In this document: piece after piece, positions 17,291-25,579 of the stretch
Layout of the letters: each line of letters opens with the position of its first letter
Numbering within the stretch: the stretch's first letter is position 1
Notes under the pieces: model-generated
Database searches by the model: none
What the model saw: only the letters and a program-made list of their open reading frames with translations
Told to the model about the DNA's origin: nothing
Translations under genes and position numbers: made by a program
Origin: Devosia sp. Root436
GTDB taxonomy: Bacteria; Pseudomonadota; Alphaproteobacteria; Rhizobiales; Devosiaceae
Reading direction: 5' to 3'
Assembly (NCBI RefSeq): GCF_001426345.1
Contig: NZ_LMEM01000003.1
Location: forward strand, 695 to 38,493
Length of the DNA stretch: 37,799 nucleotides

Positions 17291-18298
17291 ATGAAGACCA
17301 AACTTAGATTAGACCAGGTCGCCAAGAGCTACGGGCCAGTCCGGGCTCTGCGGCCAACTACTCTCGACGTACCGGAGGGAGAATTTCTTACGCTGCTTGG
17401 CCCCTCCGGTTCAGGAAAGTCCACGCTCTTGCAGATACTCGCCGGGCTGACGGCCTGCGACCAGGGAGACGTCTGGATCGATGGCCGCCTGTCCACCGAT
17501 ACGCCGCCGCACGATCGCGGCGTCGGTCTGATCTTTCAGAACTATGCTCTGTTCCCGCATCTCACAGTTGCGCAAAATATCGCCTTCCCGCTTGAGATGC
17601 GTCGCCTTCCGCGCGCCGAAATCGACCGGCGAGTCACCCGGATGCTCGAGGTCGTACAACTGCCGCATGTCGGTGATCGACTTCCACGTGAACTTTCTGG
17701 CGGCCAGCAGCAGCGCGTGGCTTTTGCAAGATGCTCGGTATACGAGCCGTCGATCATCCTAATGGACGAGCCGCTCGGCGCACTCGATAAAAGGCTGCGG
17801 GACGACATGCAGACGGAGATCAGGCGTCTCCACAAGGAACTCGGAGCGACTATCCTCTACGTAACACACGACCAGGAGGAGGCGATGGCAATGTCCGACC
17901 GCATTTGCCTGATGAACGACGGCGGTATCGCCCAGTTGGGAACGCCATCAGAGATTTATTTCCGCCCGCGTAGCGTCTTCGCCGCCGAGTTCGTAGGCCA
18001 TGCCAACTTCATTGCTCCCGCATCCGACCGAGCAAACAGCAAATGCATGGTGCGGCCCGAGAACATTCGCATACTGGAGGAGGCGGAAAGGGCTGACACA
18101 GTCATCGACGCGATTTTGGAGGATACAATCATGCTCGGCGCGTTTAGCCGACACGTCGCTAGAAGTGTCACCGGCGAGCGGCTGGTCGCCGTCAACTGGA
18201 GTGAAGAGAAGGGAACAACGCATCGTCCGGGCGAGGCCATACGTCTCGGCTGGGACGCGTGCGACACGGTGCACCTAGCTGCGGAAGCTGGACGATGA
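17291..18298 (+). CDS. PotA-type ABC transporter ATPase
   Basis: A 335-residue ATPase of the spermidine/putrescine/iron class. It shows Walker A (LLGPSGSGKSTLLQIL), Q-loop (LIFQNYALFPHLTV), signature (LSGGQQQRVAFARC), Walker B (IILMDEPLGALDKRLR) and switch His (ILYVTHDQEEAMAMS), followed by a C-terminal TOBE-like regulatory domain (MVRPENIRILEE). The long frame begins at 17243, but ATG 17291 gives the standard N-terminus (MKTKLRLDQVAKSYG). Its stop overlaps the permease start (ATGA), so the two are translationally coupled. It powers uptake of the ligand bound by the 15619 protein. Confidence 0.92.
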   Translation: MKTKLRLDQVAKSYGPVRALRPTTLDVPEGEFLTLLGPSGSGKSTLLQILAGLTACDQGDVWIDGRLSTDTPPHDRGVGLIFQNYALFPHLTVAQNIAFPLEMRRLPRAEIDRRVTRMLEVVQLPHVGDRLPRELSGGQQQRVAFARCSVYEPSIILMDEPLGALDKRLRDDMQTEIRRLHKELGATILYVTHDQEEAMAMSDRICLMNDGGIAQLGTPSEIYFRPRSVFAAEFVGHANFIAPASDRANSKCMVRPENIRILEEAERADTVIDAILEDTIMLGAFSRHVARSVTGERLVAVNWSEEKGTTHRPGEAIRLGWDACDTVHLAAEAGR

Positions 18299-20097
18299 CG
18301 GTGATAGCAACCGAGTTTCCGACGACCAGAGCCGACAGGCGCATGCTTGCCCGCTATTTGCCGCTTGTTCCTGCGGTGGCCTTCCTGGCCATCGTCTTCG
18401 TGATTCCGGTCGCGCAGCTTCTCTTTCTCAGCTTTTTTGATAACACGGGTGTCCCGACCGCCGCCCATTATGAGCGCCTGGTTGCCAACCCGACCTATTT
18501 CCGGGTCGTGCTCAACACGCTGAGCTATTCGGCGTGGACGACGTTGTTCTGCATCGTCGGCGGCTATCCCATTGCTTATCTGGTCGCGACCATCTCCGCG
18601 CGTCACCGCAATCCGCTGTTGATCTGGATCCTGGTGCCGCTTTGGACTAGCTTTTTGGTGCGTGTGCTCGCCTGGATGGTGATCCTTGGCTCTCATGGCG
18701 TGATCAACCGGACATTGCTCTCGCTTGGGTTGATCGAGCGGCCTTTGGACCTGATCTACAATTTCTTCGGTGTCATGGTCGGCTCGGTCCACGCTCTGAT
18801 GCCGATTGCGATCCTCATGATGCTGTCGGTGATGTTGAACATCGACCGCAGCCTCTCGAGCGCCGCAAGCACGCTTGGAGCGCGTAAGTCGATGGCTTTC
18901 TGGCGGGTCTATTTCCCGCTTTCTCTTCCGGGCGTCGCGGCCAGCGGTCTCATGGTCTTCGTCTCGGCCCTCGGCTTCTTCATCGCGCCGCAGCTCCTCG
19001 GCAGCCCGTCTAATATCATGCTTGCACAACTCATTATCGTCCAGCTCGAGGAGGCGCTGAATTGGGAGTTCGCGGCGGCGCTGAGCGTCGTGCTCCTTGC
19101 AGCAACCATTCTGGTCGTTGTGGTCTTTGATCGTACTCTCGGCCTCTCCAGCCTCACCGGAGAAGTTCGAGCAGGGGCCAGCACCCGCAAGGGAGGGTTC
19201 GGCAGGCTGCCTGGCGGCCTTGGTCGGCAGCTTGTCTCCGCGATCGGATGGGGATCGGTCTATGCCGGAATCTTCCTCGGCAAGATCTTGCCTTACCGCC
19301 GCCAGCGTCTCGGGGAGGAACGCCGATCGTTGCTATGGATCCTCGGCCTCATCGGAATAGCGTTCCTCGCGCTCCCCACCTTTTTCCTCATTCCCATCTC
19401 GGTCTCAGAGAATCGGTTCCTTGCTTGGCCGCCTGAAGGCTTCACGTGGCAGTGGTACCAAGTCTATTTCTCGTCCGCGGTCTGGCTTGATGCGACTGTT
19501 CGTTCAATCGGCGTCGGACTTGCAACGGCTGCGCTATCGATGATCCTGGGCGTGCCGGCGGCGTTCGTGCTGGCCCGTCAACGGGTTATTGGGAAGAGCG
19601 TTATTCTCAGCTTGATGCTCTTACCCATGGTGCTTCCCCACATCATCGTCGCCGTAGGCCTATTCTATCTATACGCGAAGGTGGGCCTCGTCGGCACGAA
19701 CATCGGGCTCATCATAGGCAATACCATCTTCTCGCTGCCCTATGTGGTAATCACTGTGATGGCGGTGCTGCGCAACTACGACGAGCGGCTCGACCAAGCC
19801 GCCTGGACGCTAGGGGCGACTCGCGGTGTTGCCTTCCGGCGCATCACCCTGCCCATTCTCAAGGCGGGGATGGTGACGGCGTTGCTTTTCGCCTTCGTCA
19901 AGGCGATGGATGAGCTAGCAATTGCACTCTTCGTCGCCGATGCGGGAACGCCGCTGCTGCCGAAGCAGCTCTGGCAGGAAATGAGCTACAAGATCGATCC
20001 GTCGCTCGCAGCAGTCTCGACTCTCATCCTGGTGATCGTCGGTCTGTCCATCGCCGTCGTTCAGATCCTGAACAGCTTTGGCGCCAAAAGGGGCTAA
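18295..20097 (+). CDS. Fused two-domain ABC permease (PotB-PotC type)
   Basis: A 600-residue membrane protein containing two binding-protein-dependent permease domains in one chain. The first half (about residues 20-300) has its EAA loop at about 188-213 (SSAASTLGARKSMAFWRVYF, then PLSLPG). The second (about 340-600) has its EAA loop at about 500-525 (DQAAWTLGATRGVAFRRITL, then PILKAG). In polyamine transporters these halves are normally separate PotB and PotC proteins; fused forms are known for iron and thiamine permeases. A linker of about 45 residues (GEVRAGASTRKGGFGRLPGG onward) joins them. ATG 18295 overlaps the ATPase stop. Each half starts with a hydrophobic segment (VPAVAFLAIVFVIPVAQ; LLWILGLIGIAFLALPTFFL). 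Confidence 0.9.
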   Translation: MTVIATEFPTTRADRRMLARYLPLVPAVAFLAIVFVIPVAQLLFLSFFDNTGVPTAAHYERLVANPTYFRVVLNTLSYSAWTTLFCIVGGYPIAYLVATISARHRNPLLIWILVPLWTSFLVRVLAWMVILGSHGVINRTLLSLGLIERPLDLIYNFFGVMVGSVHALMPIAILMMLSVMLNIDRSLSSAASTLGARKSMAFWRVYFPLSLPGVAASGLMVFVSALGFFIAPQLLGSPSNIMLAQLIIVQLEEALNWEFAAALSVVLLAATILVVVVFDRTLGLSSLTGEVRAGASTRKGGFGRLPGGLGRQLVSAIGWGSVYAGIFLGKILPYRRQRLGEERRSLLWILGLIGIAFLALPTFFLIPISVSENRFLAWPPEGFTWQWYQVYFSSAVWLDATVRSIGVGLATAALSMILGVPAAFVLARQRVIGKSVILSLMLLPMVLPHIIVAVGLFYLYAKVGLVGTNIGLIIGNTIFSLPYVVITVMAVLRNYDERLDQAAWTLGATRGVAFRRITLPILKAGMVTALLFAFVKAMDELAIALFVADAGTPLLPKQLWQEMSYKIDPSLAAVSTLILVIVGLSIAVVQILNSFGAKRG

Positions 20098-20210
20098 GGC
20101 AAGCAATGTCAACTCAAACCAGGAAGTCGAGAGCGGCAGGCAGAGCTTCTGAGAGCCCCGGGGGACGGGCCGATCGGCTCTGAGGTGGTGACCGCCGCGG
20201 GAATGATCCC

Positions 20211-20384
20211 ATCGGCTTCGCCAGCAAGGTCTTCGAGCCAATCCGTCGATACGGACCGTTTGTCGTCAACTTTCGGACGGTCACATTCGACCCGTTCGGC
20301 CGGACATTCATGAAGAAGGGAGCATCGGCAACGGAGCGTTTCCCAGTCCGGCATTTGGAAAACGCTGGCGCGTTCCGGACATGA
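20211..20384 (+). pseudogene. Possible gene fragment, unassigned
   Basis: An open stretch of 57 codons (with a few more upstream) has protein-like composition (IGFASKVFEPIRRYGPFVVN, then [19 protein letters not shown]) and ends at TGA 20382-20384. It has no start codon with a ribosome binding site and runs from an upstream stop. The PIRRYGPFVVN segment faintly recalls the C-terminal part of pirins (EPV..YGPFVMN), but the match is short. It may be a relic between the transporter operon and the flavin reductase gene. Confidence 0.25.
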
Positions 20385-20422
20385 GCTGACGGTCGCGGTT
20401 TGGCGGGGGCCCATACTCCGAG

Positions 20423-20492
20423 GCGGAAAGAATGGGTGCTGCACGCGCGAAAGCTTAAGCGGAAAGAATGGGTGCTGTACTCGAACGCTTAA
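20423..20492. repeat. Tandem direct repeat upstream of the flavin reductase
   Basis: Two adjacent units of about 36 and 34 bases begin at 20423 and 20459. They share GCGGAAAGAATGGGTGCTG exactly and both end in GCTTAA, with divergent middles. The array ends about 38 bases before ATG 20530, so it lies where a promoter or operator would be. It could be a pair of regulator sites, possibly for the MarR-like tail of the reductase itself (speculative). Confidence 0.6.
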
Positions 20493-20529
20493 ATTGAATT
20501 CAGATTATGAATGCAGGACGGGGTTGTTG

Positions 20530-21552
20530 ATGGCTGACAAGAGACGGTTGATACTAGAGGGCGGGGACCCCGCCGCGGATGCTAGAGCATTTCGACGCGC
20601 ACTTGGAAATTTTCCAACGGGGGTAACTATAGTAACCACAGCTGGGGTGGGCGCCCCCGCCGGAGTTACGGTCAATTCCTTCGCTTCTGTATCCCTCAAT
20701 CCGCCTCTGGTACTTTGGTCGATCGCGCATACCTCGCGCAGCCATGCAGCATTCCGACAGTGCGAGCATTTCGCGATACACATTCTCGCCGAGGATCAGG
20801 TGGGCGTCTCGCAGGTTTTCGCCAGCGCCAGCGACGACAAGTTCAGCCTGGTGGATTGGCACAGTGGGCGTACGGGATCGCCGTTGATCGACGATGCGCT
20901 GACCTATTTGGATTGCGTCTGCGAGGCTCGGTACGAGGGCGGCGACCACACCATCATGATCGGCCGGGTCGTCGACTTCGGGCGCTTGGAGGGAAGCCCG
21001 CTGACTTTTTCGCAAGGGCGATACGGGATCATGCTGGACCATCCCGAAGTGGCAGGGAATGCGCGGGACCAAAGGCGTATAGAGCGTGGTCTCGACGAAT
21101 TGCCGTTCCTGACCTTGATTGCGAAGGCCCACTATAAGGAAGACGCCGATTTGGAGCGGTGGCGCTCGGTGGCGGGCTACACCCCGGTAGGAAGCAAGGT
21201 GCTCGCCGGCCTCCATCAGTCGGCCCCTCTGACGGCGGACGAACTCGCCAGGGGCATGTATCTCGACCGCCGCGAAGTCGAAGACTCCTTGAACGTGTTC
21301 TTGGCTGACGGCCACGTTGCACTGTTTGATGGTCACCGTTTCGCGCTGACGGAATCCGGAAATCAGCGGCGCCGTCAGATGATTGAATACCTGTCGCGCT
21401 ACCAGGGTGAACAACTGGTGGATATCGACCCCGCCGATCTCACTGTTGCCACGCGCGTTCTGAAAGGGTTTCTCGCCGGCCCTGATCAGCAATGCGGTGG
21501 GTTGCATATCGCGGATCATGCACCTGGCGTGGGCACTAATTTCATTTCATGA
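20530..21552 (+). CDS. Flavin reductase with C-terminal MarR-like winged helix
   Basis: A 340-residue protein. Residues about 15-170 are a flavin reductase-like FMN-binding split barrel ([69 protein letters not shown]). Residues about 190-320 look like a MarR-type winged helix ([55 protein letters not shown], then a basic helix). Such reductases deliver reduced flavin to two-component monooxygenases; the p-hydroxyphenylacetate hydroxylase reductase of Acinetobacter has the same domain order, its tail sensing substrate. No intact monooxygenase is in the window, only the broken NtaA-like gene at 16725. Its stop overlaps the ETF-QO start (ATGA). The frame opens at TTG 20494; ATG 20530 is preferred. 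Confidence 0.85.
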   Translation: MADKRRLILEGGDPAADARAFRRALGNFPTGVTIVTTAGVGAPAGVTVNSFASVSLNPPLVLWSIAHTSRSHAAFRQCEHFAIHILAEDQVGVSQVFASASDDKFSLVDWHSGRTGSPLIDDALTYLDCVCEARYEGGDHTIMIGRVVDFGRLEGSPLTFSQGRYGIMLDHPEVAGNARDQRRIERGLDELPFLTLIAKAHYKEDADLERWRSVAGYTPVGSKVLAGLHQSAPLTADELARGMYLDRREVEDSLNVFLADGHVALFDGHRFALTESGNQRRRQMIEYLSRYQGEQLVDIDPADLTVATRVLKGFLAGPDQQCGGLHIADHAPGVGTNFIS

Positions 21553-23219
21553 CACGGACTTTACTCATGACTGATGAGCAGACAGCTCGAGAGACTATGT
21601 CCTATGACGTTGTCATCGTCGGTGGCGGGCCCGGCGGGCTCGCCACCGCGATCAGGCTCAAGCAGAAATCACCCGACCAGTCGGTGGCACTCGTCGAAAA
21701 GGGTGGCGAGATCGGCGCCCATATCCTGTCAGGTGCCGTGATCGATCCGGGTGGGCTCGACCAGCTGCTGCCGGACTGGCGGAGCGACGGCAGTCCACTG
21801 GTCACCCCGGTGACCAAGGACATCTTTCGCCTGCTAACTTGCAAGGGCAGCCTCGGCCTGCCGACGCCGATTATGCCTCGCCTGATGTCCAACCACGGCA
21901 ACTATGTAGGATCGCTTGGCGCTCTTTGTCGCTGGCTGGCGGGCAAGGCGGAAGCGCTGGGTGTCGAAATCTATCCGGGCTTTGCGGCGACAGAGGCGCT
22001 TTACGACGCGAACGGTCAGGTCATCGGCGTAGCGACGGGCGATGTCGGCATTGAAAAGAACGGCCTGCCGGGGCCCGGCTTTCAGCCAGGTGTGGAATTG
22101 CACGCCCGCTACACGGTGCTGGCCGAGGGTGTGCGGGGCTCGATCTCCAAGCAGGTGATTCGCCGCTTCGACCTCGCAGCCGGTCGGGATCCGCAGAAAT
22201 ACGGTATTGGCCTCAAGGAGCTTTGGGAAATCGATCCGGCCAAGCACCAGCCGGGGCGCATCGAGCATTCTTTCGGCTGGCCGCTGGACTGGAAGACCGG
22301 CGGCGGTTCGTTTCTCTATCATTTCGAGAACAATCAAGTCGCCGTCGGCTTCGTGGTCCACCTGAACTACAAAAATCCGTACTTGTCGCCGTTCCAAGAG
22401 TTCCAGCGTTTCAAGACCCATCCCTTGGTTCGGGCCACCCTGGAAGGTGGGCGGCGCATTTCGTATGGCGCGCGCGCTATTTCCGAGGGTGGTTGGCAAT
22501 CGGTTCCCAAACTCAGCTTTCCCGGCGGAATTTTGGTGGGTGACGCGGCCGGCTTCGTCAACGTGCCGCGCATCAAGGGCAGCCACAACGCGGTGCAGTC
22601 CGGCATCTTGGCCGCCGACGCGCTCGTGAAGGCTTTGGCGAGTGACAACGCCCCGGCCAGCCTCGATAGCTACGACTCAGCGTGGCGGGGCAGCGCCATC
22701 GGCCGCGACCTGAAGCCGGTGCGCAATGTCAAACCGCTGTGGTCGCGCTTCGGGCTGGGCGGCATCGCCATGGGGGGCTTTGACATGTGGTGCCAGCAGT
22801 TGTTTGGCATTTCTCCTTTCGGGACCCTAGCGCATGGGAAGGCCGATCATGAATCGATCGAGCCGGCAGCACAGCACCAGCCCATCTCTTATCCAAAGCC
22901 CGACGGAAAGCTGACGTTTGACCGTCTGTCATCCATATTCGTGTCCAACACCAACCACGAGGAGAATCAGCCACCACATCTGCATGTCAACGACCCCGCA
23001 CTGCAGCGTCAGAGCGAGTATGGCGTTTATGCTGGGCCGTCGCAGCACTATTGCCCGGCTGGCGTCTATGAGTGGGTCGCCGACGGCTCCGATGTTCGGC
23101 TGCAGATCAACGCGCAGAACTGCGTGCACTGCAAGACATGCGACATCAAGGATCCCAACCAGAACATCGACTGGGTTCCGCCCGAAGGCGGCGGCGGCCC
23201 CAACTATGCCGCAATGTAG
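21549..23219 (+). CDS. Electron transfer flavoprotein-ubiquinone oxidoreductase
   Basis: A 556-residue ETF-QO of normal length. The FAD Rossmann motif is [20 protein letters not shown] (Gly cluster residues 25-30). The central part has the family segments [39 protein letters not shown] and [20 protein letters not shown], with a ubiquinone-site hydrophobic region. A [4Fe-4S] site near the C-terminus uses Cys502, Cys525, Cys528 and Cys531 (CPAGVYEW and [13 protein letters not shown]). It oxidises reduced ETF and reduces ubiquinone at the inner membrane. It starts inside the stop of the flavin reductase gene, so the two are co-translated. With EtfBA at 9583-11288 it completes an electron path. 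Confidence 0.95.
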   Translation: MTRTLLMTDEQTARETMSYDVVIVGGGPGGLATAIRLKQKSPDQSVALVEKGGEIGAHILSGAVIDPGGLDQLLPDWRSDGSPLVTPVTKDIFRLLTCKGSLGLPTPIMPRLMSNHGNYVGSLGALCRWLAGKAEALGVEIYPGFAATEALYDANGQVIGVATGDVGIEKNGLPGPGFQPGVELHARYTVLAEGVRGSISKQVIRRFDLAAGRDPQKYGIGLKELWEIDPAKHQPGRIEHSFGWPLDWKTGGGSFLYHFENNQVAVGFVVHLNYKNPYLSPFQEFQRFKTHPLVRATLEGGRRISYGARAISEGGWQSVPKLSFPGGILVGDAAGFVNVPRIKGSHNAVQSGILAADALVKALASDNAPASLDSYDSAWRGSAIGRDLKPVRNVKPLWSRFGLGGIAMGGFDMWCQQLFGISPFGTLAHGKADHESIEPAAQHQPISYPKPDGKLTFDRLSSIFVSNTNHEENQPPHLHVNDPALQRQSEYGVYAGPSQHYCPAGVYEWVADGSDVRLQINAQNCVHCKTCDIKDPNQNIDWVPPEGGGGPNYAAM

Positions 23220-23485
23220 CCGCTAGCCGTTCACGAGGACGGGTGGTCGCTTTTCGCGGGCAGCCGCCTGCGCCCCCGGGCATCCTCGCCCATGCAGCTA
23301 CGGACCTAGTGCGCTGCTTCCACGGCCAGACATCGCTTGAATGTCATCTCCTGCGCCAGATAGAGTTCCGTTTCATGTACTCAGCGCGAGCGGAGGGCGG
23401 GACAGCAGGCGGTCGCTCTCCTCGATTAAGTCGGCATGAGGATGCAACCAGGCTAAATTTTTCTTCCCATGCCTTTTGATGTCAA
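23220..23485. other. Convergent intergenic region
   Basis: The ETF-QO gene and the minus-strand oxidase gene end here facing each other. No gene is seen. I find no clear hairpin with a T tract. Confidence 0.4.
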
Positions 23486-24811
23486 TCAGAACTCGGCGAC
23501 CTTGCCCCAGGCCGCGGTTTTCAACCGCTCGGGCCGGAAATGCGCCGGATCAACGATCGGTGGCTTTCCTGTGATGATGTCTGCGATCATGTGCCCTGCA
23601 CCAGGTCCGATCGCAAAGCCATGGCCGCTGAACCCGGCCGCAAGGATGAAGCCGGGAATGCTTTCTATCTCGCCAATGACGGGGACGCCGTCAGGTGTGC
23701 TGTCGATATACCCGGCCCAGGCGTCTGAAATCGACAGGTTCCGAACCTCTGGAATCAGCTCACACGCGCGCTGATAGGTCAGGCGAATCTGCGCCATGTC
23801 GGGCCGAGGATCGAGAATGCGGTTACGCTCCATTGGAGTGATGTCGTCTAGCGACCACTTTTCCAGGCTTTCATGACCTTGCCGCCACCCGTCCAGCCCC
23901 CCAGGAGAGAGGCTGCGCCAGCGGCGAGCGAACATGGGCAGGAACTCCCGCCCGAACCGAACTTGCTGTGGCGTGGGGTCGACGCGCGCCCGGCCGCTGA
24001 TCGCCAGTGTATAATGGCCATTGCCGCGGCGCGTAAATGAAACATCAGGCGCGGCAAGGGCGACAGGCAGTTCTGATGTGCCCGGAGCGACCGCCAGGAT
24101 AGATGAGCGTATGGAGGCCTGTGGGAACCGGATGCCTAACTGATGGCAGAAGGAGGAAGCCCATGCGCCGCCTGCCATGACCACGGTTCTGGTGGTTATC
24201 GTGCCTTTTTCGGTAACCACCCCGCTGACCCGACCGGCGCTCAGCTCGATGCCCCGCGCGGCGCATAACTGATGCACGGAGCCGCCCGCGGCCATGATGC
24301 CGCGAGCGGCAACCGGCACTGCACGTGAGGGATCCGCCGTTCCGTCGGTTGGCGAGAACACTCCACCCTTCCATTTGCGGCCGGTCGGCTTGCCCCGCTC
24401 GGTGGCCTCCTGACCGCTCAGCATGTGTGTCGTGACCCCGACGGTGCTCGCGAAGTCACGCCACTTTGCCCATCCGGCCAATTGGGTCTCGTCCTGAGAA
24501 AGGTAAAGCAACCCACAGCGTCGGAAGCCGGTGTCTTCGCCGGTCTCCGCGGCGACGTTTTCCCACAGCTCAAGGCTCTTGGTGGCCATCGGTAGTTCGC
24601 GTGCGTCGCGGTTCTGCTGACGGCACCAGCCCCAGTTCCGGCTCGACTGTTCGGCGGCGACGCGTCCCTTTTCGAGTAAGGCAACCCGAACGCCCCGGCG
24701 CGCCAAGTAGTAGGCGGTGAACACGCCCACCACGCCACCACCGATGACGACCACGTCCGCCTCTCGAGGCAGGTCGGCGCTGGACTCGATATGTAGGAGG
24801 GGCGCGGGCAT
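23486..24811 (-). CDS. DAO-fold FAD-dependent oxidoreductase (copy A, intact)
   Basis: A 441-residue flavoenzyme: FAD site ADVVVIGGGVVGVFTAYYLA (Gly cluster residues 24-29), subfamily signature EQSSRNWGWCRQQNRDAREL (residues 54-73), second FAD contact TRTVVMAGGAWASSFCHQLG, and C-terminal AGYIDSTPDGVPVIGE and AAGFSGHGFAIGPGAGH. The start has a strong AAAGGAG 5 bases upstream. It is a paralogue of the plus-strand gene at 2488-3810, and its first part is nearly repeated at 36048-36862. The family includes oxidases and dehydrogenases of D-amino acids, N-methyl or N-carboxyalkyl amino acids; the substrate is not evident. Upstream lie a region shared with the other copy and a class III aminotransferase relic. 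Confidence 0.85.
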   Translation of the reverse strand: MPAPLLHIESSADLPREADVVVIGGGVVGVFTAYYLARRGVRVALLEKGRVAAEQSSRNWGWCRQQNRDARELPMATKSLELWENVAAETGEDTGFRRCGLLYLSQDETQLAGWAKWRDFASTVGVTTHMLSGQEATERGKPTGRKWKGGVFSPTDGTADPSRAVPVAARGIMAAGGSVHQLCAARGIELSAGRVSGVVTEKGTITTRTVVMAGGAWASSFCHQLGIRFPQASIRSSILAVAPGTSELPVALAAPDVSFTRRGNGHYTLAISGRARVDPTPQQVRFGREFLPMFARRWRSLSPGGLDGWRQGHESLEKWSLDDITPMERNRILDPRPDMAQIRLTYQRACELIPEVRNLSISDAWAGYIDSTPDGVPVIGEIESIPGFILAAGFSGHGFAIGPGAGHMIADIITGKPPIVDPAHFRPERLKTAAWGKVAEF

Positions 24812-24829
24812 GGGAACTCCTTTGTTCTA

Positions 24830-25160
24830 TTCATTCTAGCTCAGCCACTCGACAACGTGCTGCGGCCGATTGCTGGCGGGCAGAATATCCTGCTGTTAGT
24901 TTGTGTCGGAGCGGCAGAATTCGCGCGTTAATGGATGCGTCACATACCGTAGGTCTCGTGCGGGCAGACCTCGCACCGTCGGGCGTGCCGCGGGACGAAT
25001 CGCTGTCTGCTCCGCCGGACTTGGCACTTCATGCTGCCCAGCGGCACACTTTTGGCGCCTCCACGGCGCTGGCGGGGGTGACACGGCTAGTCATTCGAGG
25101 ATTCTACCTGCGGAGGAAAGGTGCCTTGGAGGCGATGACCGCTTCGCGCTTTCGAGAGAG
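24830..25160. repeat. Duplicated upstream region, copy A
   Basis: Upstream of the copy A oxidase, about 330 bases can be aligned by eye with 36880-37200, upstream of the broken copy B. Shared blocks include the ATTCTAGC start, GCCGATTGCT, CAGAAT and CTGCTGTTA, GGCACACTTT, GCACTTCATGCTGCCC and GAGGAAAGG followed by GCCTTGGAG. Similarity outside the gene shows that gene and upstream region were duplicated together. The GAGGAAAGG end looks like a ribosome binding site for a rightward gene; in this copy an ATG follows at 25136, but the frame soon stops. Confidence 0.6.
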
Positions 25161-25250
25161 TCCGCACGGCGGAATGCCGTGAGGGCCGCGCGGGCGCATG
25201 CAGTACTAAACGCCGACGGCGCTGCCCGACGGCGCCGGCGCTTCACCCGT

Positions 25251-25549
25251 GGGGCACGGCTTCACCTATTCCCCTTGTCAGCGACGTCCGTGGCCGCGGC
25301 ATGCTGGCGGCCGTGGAGCTTGTGACGGACAAGGGCGCGAAGACGCCTTTGCCCGGCGCCGCCGAGCCTGGCCGGCGCATTTTCGATCGCGCTTGGGATA
25401 ACGGTCTTATCATCCGCGCCTTTGCGCAGGGTGTGCTGGGCTTTGCACCGCCGCTCTGCTGCACAGAAGCGGACATTGACGCCATTGTCGAGCGGACCCG
25501 CACGGTCCTCGATCTGACCTTGGCCGACCCGGATATCCGGAGTCTGTAA
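25251..25549 (+). pseudogene. Class III aminotransferase, internally deleted relic
   Basis: The readable part begins with GHGFTYS (25252-25272), the motif that precedes the PLP-site helix in omega-aminotransferases. In the next frame it jumps directly to PLVSDVRGRGMLAAVELVTD, which normally lies some 45-50 residues later, and continues through FDRAWDNGLIIRAFAQGVLG to a normal C-terminus at 25549 (PLCCTEADIDAIVERTRTVL). An internal deletion that also shifts the frame, plus absence of the first two-thirds, makes it non-functional. It is divergent from the copy A oxidase, so a transaminase-oxidase pair was probably the ancestral layout. Confidence 0.8.
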
Positions 25550-25579
25550 CGGGGTGAGGGCCCCGGGCCGGCTGAGAGA

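Noticed and set aside
17956..19029. Long minus-strand open frame (357 codons) antisense to the ATPase and permease genes
   Set aside because: Its product is low-complexity and rich in Arg, Asp, Glu and His, as expected from the complement of membrane-protein codons; the plus strand carries clear family motifs.
20554..21519. Minus-strand open frame (321 codons) opposite the flavin reductase
   Set aside because: No family features, and the plus strand encodes a complete flavin reductase with its C-terminal domain.
24830..25160. Glycine riboswitch in the duplicated upstream region
   Set aside because: The conserved glycine aptamer segments are absent; the shared blocks do not follow that pattern.
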